From: Jaenimonas drosophilae
Taxonomy: Eukaryota; Euglenozoa; Kinetoplastea; Trypanosomatida; Trypanosomatidae
Direction of reading: 5' to 3'
Assembly (NCBI GenBank): GCA_030849065.1
Contig: JASAON010001292.1
Coordinates: 1 to 10,105, forward strand
DNA: 10,105 bases
Part shown: positions 5,644 through 10,105 of the stretch, one piece after another
Numbering within the stretch: the stretch's first letter is position 1
Layout of the letters: every line of letters starts with the position of its first letter
Made by a program: the position numbers and the translations under genes
Notes under the pieces: generated by a model
What the model saw: the letters and a program-made list of their open reading frames with translations, nothing else
Told to the model about the DNA's origin: nothing
Databases searched by the model: none

Positions 5644-7932
5644 CTACACCGGTGGTGCAGAAGGCGGCCCGAAGCCTGGCCCACCTGGATGAGCATCTTG
5701 GCTCATGTTTGCCGCCGAAGACATGACGACGGCGCCAACATCATTCCATACGCCACTGCGCATATCACGTCGGCCAAACTTCGCGCGCCCGCCCTTGCGA
5801 CGTGCGAGTTGCGCACGACGATGCCACACCGCGGCAGACATAACCTGCTCCATCACCCGACGTTGCTGCAGTGGTGCCACACCTCCATGCATGCCAGAGG
5901 TCTGGGGCCGGAACACGGGCCTCCACGTGGCGTTGTGTCGTAGGTAGGTCCTCTCCAAGTGTGCTGGAATCGTCTTGCTCGTGATGAGAGAGACGTAGGC
6001 ACGGCTGAGCGCATTCTGACGATGTGTGCGCCACTCAGCATAGCGTGGCTGCGTCATGTGGGCTCGTTGGTTGCTGATGCCCTCCAAGGGCAGGTCGTGC
6101 TGGACAAAGGCCTTGATGGCAGACACCACCACTCCTTGTTGCTTCGTGTAGAGGCTGTACACACGGCCCAGACGTCCCATGCGTGCGGCACGGCCAGCAC
6201 GGCTGAGGTAGACGAGTGCGTTGGTGGGCACGTCAAAGTTCACAATGACGTCAACGTGGAGGTCGAGCCCACGTGCGGCGAGGTCGGTGGCGCAGAGAAT
6301 GTTCGTTCGTCCGCTGGCAAAGTCGGCGACGTGTTGGCGCCGCACCGCCCAGGGGAGGGAGGCGTGGAGGAGGGATACGGCATAGCCCGCGCCGCGGAGT
6401 TGGTGGAAGAGGGCCGTGGCGGCGTCGATGGTGCTGAAGAAGATGATGGTGCGATCTCCGTCGCCAAACACGGTTCGTGGGTGTGGGAAGGTGAAGGGGG
6501 CCGCCACAGACATGAGATGACCCCAGTGGAGCGGACGAATACGCTCCAGTTGGTGGCGGGCAGCAGCATCAGTGGGGTAGGCACGAGCATCATCATCATC
6601 ATCATCCCAGTTGGTCTGTACAGCATCTTGTTGGTTGGGTGATGTAGCGACTGTGGCATCTGTTGTGGTGGAGCTGGCTGGTGCATCATTGCCATTCTCT
6701 CGTGTGGCAGATGGGTGCGTGGGCTCAGATGCCTCACCCAGTCCATGGCGGCGCTTCCACGCCGCGAAGCTGTCGCTGAGTTGGTGTGGGTGCGTATGTG
6801 CACGGACCTCCTCCTCGTCGGTTTGAGGTGTGCGTGGCACGTGATGGTGTTTGCGGAGGAGGTGCTCCAAGACAGAACGCTTTTCAGTGATGCGCTGAAT
6901 GGGAAGAAAGCGGTGGCGAAGACCTTCAGGCGCTCGATGCATCTCCTTGCGCAACATGCAAGTGACGGCAGAGGGGAACTTCCGCCCAACAACGTACTCG
7001 AGCTTGCGGGTGATGTAGGGTGAAACGAAGATGAATTGCGTTTGCACGGGCCAGAGGTACTTGTAGAGCGCGCGCTTCTGCACCTTCATGAGGAGGTGGA
7101 CCGCCTCGTGATCGTGAAGAGAGCTCAGCATCGCATCGGCCTCCTCCACGACAAGATGGCGTAGGTCATCCAAGAAGAGCCGCCGCGAGCGAATCAGCCG
7201 CAGAACAACATGCGGATCCATGATGATAACGTCTGCCATGGAGTCCTTCAACAATCGAGAGAGGTGGTACTTGGCGCGTTTGCGTGAGGTGAAGGAGATG
7301 GAGCGTAAGCCGGTGGCGGCATCCAGGGTGCTGCAGATGGATTGGAGCTGCTCCACCATCTCTTGGGTGGGGGCGAGAAGAATGGTGCGCGGGCGTCGCT
7401 CACGCAGCGGAATGCCGTATACATCGCGGTCCTTCATCATGTTTTGATAGAGTGGGAGAAGGTAGGCCATGGTCTTGCCCGCCCCATGTGGTGCAGCAAT
7501 GACGCAATCCTTGCGTTGTGCCACCACCTCAATCGAGGCCTGCTGAATGGGTGATGGATGCACCAATTGCAACGACTCCACCACCTGCTGCAGTGCGGGG
7601 CAAATGTGGAGCTCATGCCAGCTATCCATGCCCACCGTCTTCACGGGCTTGGCGAGAAGGGGCGATGAACGTGTTCGAGAGGAGGAGAGACTCTGCAGGA
7701 CGTGGTGGCTCGCCAGGTGGTCGGAGCGCTCGCCGAGAGAGCGGCTGAAGGTGCTGCCGTAGGCCTTCAACTGCCGTGGCACGACGATGGATCGGCGCGA
7801 GGCACACAAGGATGAGGATGGCGCGAAGGTGAGGAGGCTCTGTGCACGACGCACATGGCGCACAGCGGGGCAAACACCACGAGCGGCAACCGTCAATGGT
7901 ACTGGTGAGGGAAGCCATTTACTGGATTGCAT
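5644..7932 (-). CDS. Divergent DEAD-box RNA helicase, probably mitochondrial
   Basis: The 762-residue protein has two RecA-like domains. Visible motifs are a Q motif around PSPIQ (126-130), motif I APHGAGKT (147-154), Ia PTQEMVEQ (188-195), II EEAD (263-266), III SPY (304-306), IV IIFFST (496-501), V ATDLAARGLD (548-557) and VI SRAGRAAR (577-584). Motifs II, III and VI differ from the usual DEAD, SAT and HRIGRTGR. An Arg-rich N-terminus with almost no acidic residues in the first 60 positions looks like a mitochondrial presequence (inferred). An acidic, Thr/Ser-rich insert (about 361-468, including six Asp in a row) separates the two RecA domains, and the tail is basic then Gly/Pro-rich. Kinetoplastid mitochondria use such helicases in RNA editing and mitoribosome assembly; which of these applies cannot be told here. 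The start at 7932 is 17 nt after the predicted acceptor. Confidence 0.92.
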   Translation of the reverse strand: MQSSKWLPSPVPLTVAARGVCPAVRHVRRAQSLLTFAPSSSLCASRRSIVVPRQLKAYGSTFSRSLGERSDHLASHHVLQSLSSSRTRSSPLLAKPVKTVGMDSWHELHICPALQQVVESLQLVHPSPIQQASIEVVAQRKDCVIAAPHGAGKTMAYLLPLYQNMMKDRDVYGIPLRERRPRTILLAPTQEMVEQLQSICSTLDAATGLRSISFTSRKRAKYHLSRLLKDSMADVIIMDPHVVLRLIRSRRLFLDDLRHLVVEEADAMLSSLHDHEAVHLLMKVQKRALYKYLWPVQTQFIFVSPYITRKLEYVVGRKFPSAVTCMLRKEMHRAPEGLRHRFLPIQRITEKRSVLEHLLRKHHHVPRTPQTDEEEVRAHTHPHQLSDSFAAWKRRHGLGEASEPTHPSATRENGNDAPASSTTTDATVATSPNQQDAVQTNWDDDDDDARAYPTDAAARHQLERIRPLHWGHLMSVAAPFTFPHPRTVFGDGDRTIIFFSTIDAATALFHQLRGAGYAVSLLHASLPWAVRRQHVADFASGRTNILCATDLAARGLDLHVDVIVNFDVPTNALVYLSRAGRAARMGRLGRVYSLYTKQQGVVVSAIKAFVQHDLPLEGISNQRAHMTQPRYAEWRTHRQNALSRAYVSLITSKTIPAHLERTYLRHNATWRPVFRPQTSGMHGGVAPLQQRRVMEQVMSAAVWHRRAQLARRKGGRAKFGRRDMRSGVWNDVGAVVMSSAANMSQDAHPGGPGFGPPSAPPV
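6589..6606 (-). repeat. In-frame (GAT)6 microsatellite in the helicase
   Basis: Six GAT codons in a row encode the Asp run at residues 443-448 in the variable linker between the two RecA domains of the helicase. Confidence 0.95.
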
Positions 7933-8501
7933 GAGTGCTGCACAGGCCTCTGGTTCGGAAGCGTGTGTGTGAGAGAGGTAGGTTGGTATATCACTTCCTC
8001 CACGACCAAGTCTTAGTTAGTGATTGGCTTAAGGAGATATGTTTAGGTGTGTGTGTGTGTGAAGAGCCCTCAACGAGGAGGGCGGAGGTGTGCGTGTCCG
8101 TCACGAATACCGCCACAGCTCCACTTGCTTGGTTGGTGGTGGAATGATGAGCAATAAAGAACAAGGAAATGATGTTGTGTGTGTATGTGTGCGTGAACAA
8201 GTTGAGACAATAGATCGTCGTACAACACTGTGAGATTCACAGAATGAGGTACTCGCGTGTGTGTGTGTGTGTGCTTGATTAAGTATAGTGGTTAGAGGGA
8301 TGGATTGAGGGAGGAGCTCATCCGTCTTCTTCCGCTGTCGCACACACAATGGTATTGAGCCCACATGTATCGATGATGAGTGATGATGTGGAGGAGGGAG
8401 ATAGATCCGCAGAACCAAACCAAATCAACAGCCAAAAGGGGGGTGAACGTGAAGCACCATATAGCAGCTGTGGGAGAAGAAGCGAAGACACGCACTATAT
8501 C
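7933..8501. other. Intergenic region between MYG1 and the helicase
   Basis: This 569-bp spacer contains GT runs at 8047-8061, about 8175-8190 and 8257-8273 (CA on the transcribed strand). It also holds the helicase splice acceptor and a strong acceptor-like pyrimidine tract only about 15-33 nt after the MYG1 stop codon (8487-8468). Minus-strand frames here are His/Thr- and Ser/Pro-rich repeats with no recognisable domain. No RNA gene was recognised. Confidence 0.65.
7950..7993 (-). promoter_or_regulatory. Predicted trans-splice acceptor of the DEAD-box gene
   Basis: The minus strand reads CCAACCTACCTCTCTCACAC, then ACACGCTTCCGAACCAG, with the acceptor AG at 7951-7950. No AG lies between it and 7994, 42 nt upstream. 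The 5' UTR would be 17 nt. A second AG two bases downstream (7949-7948) is an equally possible site. Confidence 0.65.
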
Positions 8502-9665
8502 TCACTCCACGGTGAGGGCCTTGACGGCGAGGGCCATGGCTCCGTCGAAGGTTTTCATGCCGCCAATGAATCCCGAAACGTGGATGAAGATGCCTCCATC
8601 GATGCCCGAGGCAGTGCTCAGCTCTTGATCACGAAGGCCGCGGTAGGGGAGGGCCTTGCGGTTTTCAAAGCCAGTGGCCTCCTTAGGCACCGCCTGCACA
8701 CGCCAGCCCTTGCCGTCGCTGTACACCACGTAGAGTGTGCGTCCATGGCAGCCATGCTCCTTCTCCAGGTCAAGCAGGTGGTCCTTCCACGGGCAGAAGC
8801 GCTCACGAAGACAGACAATTTGGCCGCTGGGGTGGGTGTTGGCGGCGTCGAGGAAGGCCCGCTCCACCAGCGACCGTGCGGGCATCCAACTGAAGGCGTA
8901 GAAGCTCACTGCCTCGAAGAACTCGAGGGAGGTGATCTCAACGGCCTCCGCAAAAGCGGCGTTCTCCTGCGTCGTGGCGGCCTCTCCGCTGAGCTCGTCA
9001 TTCCACCACGACTGGAGCTTGCCGACACGGCTGGAGAGGGAGCTGGACTGCTGATAATTCTTCACGAGCTTTGTGGCCTCCACGTCAGCCGCGACGCCAA
9101 ATGCCTCCACCCCATTATCCACCCCATCCACCTCCTCGACAAAGGCTTTATAGAGCTTGTCGTAGAGCACCTCGAGATCCTCTGCGGTGAGGGCGGTGGT
9201 GTCTTGGGACCAGCTCGTCATGGCGAGCAGCTGCGAACGTGCGGGGGAGGAAAGGGCGTAGCGCACAAAGTCTTGAATGATGTCGCGGCCAAAGTGCTTG
9301 TACACCAGACCTGCCGAGCTCAGACGTGTCTTGTAGGTGTTCTTGGCCGTAGTCATGGTGCCGTGGAAGCTGGACTGATGATGATCAAAGCGCAGCTTCT
9401 CTGCATCGTAGACGGTGCCCACATCCACCACAATGGTACACTGATCAATCAGTGCGGAGTCGCGCGTTCGGACAACGGCGGCGGCAGAGAAGGCGGGTGT
9501 GTGGCGCAGAAAGCCACAAGCCATGGCCTCATCGCAGTGGAAGCTGCCAGAGTGGGTGGCGATCACCTTGGACGGGGTCTCCGTGGCCGCTGGCATGACG
9601 CTGTGCACGCTGAGCCCATGAAGGTGCTTCGACACGTACTCGGAGGCCAATCGGCGGACGCTCAT
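8502..9665 (-). CDS. MYG1: MYG1 family exonuclease (UPF0160, DHH-type)
   Basis: The 387-residue protein is a full-length MYG1 homologue. Family signatures are ATHSGSFHCDEA (36-47), VVRTRD, IVVDVG (78-83), RFDHHQSSF with the DHH motif at 94-96, LSSAGLVYKHFG, FVEEVDGVDNG (175-185), SWMPAR, CPWKDHL (291-297), VPKE, YRGLRD and SGIDGGIFIHVSGFIGG near the C-terminus (354-369). The His and Asp residues of the first motifs are the expected metal ligands, and all appear present. MYG1 is a 3'-5' RNA exonuclease found in the nucleolus and mitochondria of animals and yeast. Here the N-terminal 35 residues (MSVRRLASEYVSKHL) are basic and amphipathic, which fits mitochondrial import (inferred). The start at 9665 is the first in-frame ATG; the longer open frame upstream has no ATG and contains the predicted acceptor. 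Confidence 0.96.
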   Translation of the reverse strand: MSVRRLASEYVSKHLHGLSVHSVMPAATETPSKVIATHSGSFHCDEAMACGFLRHTPAFSAAAVVRTRDSALIDQCTIVVDVGTVYDAEKLRFDHHQSSFHGTMTTAKNTYKTRLSSAGLVYKHFGRDIIQDFVRYALSSPARSQLLAMTSWSQDTTALTAEDLEVLYDKLYKAFVEEVDGVDNGVEAFGVAADVEATKLVKNYQQSSSLSSRVGKLQSWWNDELSGEAATTQENAAFAEAVEITSLEFFEAVSFYAFSWMPARSLVERAFLDAANTHPSGQIVCLRERFCPWKDHLLDLEKEHGCHGRTLYVVYSDGKGWRVQAVPKEATGFENRKALPYRGLRDQELSTASGIDGGIFIHVSGFIGGMKTFDGAMALAVKALTVE

Positions 9666-9702
9666 AATGACAAGTGATGGTGATGTGTGTGTGTGTTTAC
9701 TT

Positions 9703-9760
9703 CTGGAAGGCCTACACGAGAACAAGACTACAGACGCGCAACGAACAACATTGGCGGAAG
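9703..9760 (-). promoter_or_regulatory. Predicted trans-splice acceptor(s) of MYG1
   Basis: The minus strand reads TCTTGTTCTCGTGTAG, with an AG at 9713-9712, followed by a second candidate CCTTCCAG at 9704-9703. They give 5' UTRs of about 46 and 37 nt. Both contain a CA run at 9684-9695. The tract is less clean than at the other genes, so the exact site is uncertain. Confidence 0.5.
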
Positions 9761-9981
9761 ACAAGACGAAGCGTGATTTACTGGAGCACAAAATGCACGA
9801 CCACCAACACACAAAGACAACAACCAACACCCTTCAGGGGACGACTCACAGAAGTCTGGAATGACCATCGCACACACCCAACCACACATCAACAGATGAG
9901 CACACAAAACTCACAGAGTCAGTGCGGTCACTGCTGGCTGAGAGGGGCGGCGAGTAAACACAACAGAACAACCCAAAGGAT

Positions 9982-10007
9982 CTAAAGAAGAGTGAAAAGA
10001 AAAGCGT
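9982..10007 (-). promoter_or_regulatory. Acceptor-like pyrimidine tract just downstream of H2B
   Basis: The minus strand reads GACGCTTTTCTTTTCACTCT, then TCTTTAG, with the AG at 9983-9982. By eye it is among the strongest pyrimidine tracts in the window, yet it is 317 nt from the MYG1 ATG. It may direct H2B polyadenylation, act as a distal MYG1 acceptor, or be spacer left from a tandem histone array. Confidence 0.45.
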
Positions 10008-10028
10008 CTATGATCCCACTCATCTCAT

Positions 10029-10105
10029 CTAGTGAGCAGCGCTGGACACAGCCTTGGTGCCCTCAGCCATGGCGTGCTTGGCGAGCTCGGCGGGCAGCAC
10101 GAGGC
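10029..10105 (-). CDS. H2B: Histone H2B, C-terminal fragment (cut by window edge)
   Basis: The last 24 complete codons read LVLPAELAKHAMAEGTKAV then SSAAH and a TAG stop. This is the conserved C-terminal helix of H2B (in most eukaryotes LVLPGELAKHAVSEGTKAV). Ala in place of Gly after LVLP and AMAEGTKAVS match trypanosomatid H2B, which is the best evidence for the type of organism. The short Ser/Ala/His tail replaces the lysine-containing end of animal H2B. Nearly every codon ends in C or G, as expected for a highly expressed gene. The rest of the gene lies to the right of the window. Confidence 0.96.
   Translation of the reverse strand, partial: LVLPAELAKHAMAEGTKAVSSAAH

Larger units (their letters stand above)
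9666..10028. other. Intergenic region between histone H2B and MYG1
   Basis: This 363-bp spacer holds the H2B 3' UTR and the MYG1 upstream region. A strong pyrimidine tract ending in TTCACTCTTCTTTAG lies on the minus strand at about 10007-9982, only 45 nt after the H2B stop. A 53-codon Cys-rich frame (9728-9889, minus) begins with the first ATG after that tract; it has no recognisable domain and is probably not a gene. A CA run on the sense strand lies at 9684-9695. Confidence 0.6.

Noticed and set aside
5959..6642. 227-codon frame on the plus strand
   Set aside because: Antisense to the conserved second RecA domain of the helicase.
8349..9677. Long open frame on the plus strand of the same length as the MYG1 frame
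   Set aside because: It lies almost wholly antisense to MYG1, which has clear family motifs; the translation is composition-biased with no recognisable domain.
9728..9889. 53-codon Cys-rich frame on the minus strand between H2B and MYG1
   Set aside because: No domain, GT-rich composition, and it overlaps the MYG1 acceptor region; at most an upstream frame if the distal acceptor is used.
1..10105. Bacterial operon, phage or defence island
   Set aside because: The genes are eukaryotic (H2B, UXT, MYG1, dynein stalk), spacing is long, and no Shine-Dalgarno sites, insertion sequences or CRISPR repeats are seen.

Overview
The window looks like a nuclear gene cluster from a kinetoplastid protist. 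My best guess is a free-living bodonid such as Bodo saltans, but the genus is inferred, not shown. Six intron-free protein genes all lie on the minus strand, are functionally unrelated, and are separated by spacers of about 180 to 790 bp. The spacers are rich in microsatellites. In the transcribed orientation, five genes have a pyrimidine-rich tract and an AG shortly before the start codon, as expected for spliced-leader trans-splicing of a polycistronic transcript. The H2B tail at the right edge (LVLPAELAKHAMAEGTKAV, ending SSAAH) closely resembles trypanosomatid H2B.

Layout in the direction of transcription (right to left): histone H2B, last 24 complete codons (10029-10105, cut by the window edge); MYG1-family exonuclease (8502-9665); divergent DEAD-box RNA helicase, probably mitochondrial (5644-7932); secreted or ER-lumenal torsin/Clp-like AAA+ ATPase (3963-5459); UXT-type prefoldin-like subunit (3174-3758); and the first 795 codons of a long coiled-coil protein containing a dynein-type stalk and microtubule-binding domain but no motor within the visible part (1-2386, running off the left edge).

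The genes do not form a pathway, which is normal for kinetoplastid transcription units. Two (helicase, MYG1) have arginine-rich N-termini that suggest mitochondrial targeting. The AAA+ protein has a signal peptide. The dynein-stalk protein is probably cytoskeletal.

The most interesting items are: (1) the dynein stalk without a motor, followed by an SxIP motif and a proline-directed linker; (2) the torsin-like ATPase with altered Walker B and sensor-1 residues; (3) a helicase whose DEAD, SAT and HRIGRTGR motifs are all altered; (4) a complementary (AAC)8/(GTT)6 pair whose hairpin would cover the pyrimidine tract of the UXT splice acceptor; and (5) long AG-free zones before the predicted acceptors. 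I found no mobile element, CRISPR array, tRNA or rRNA.
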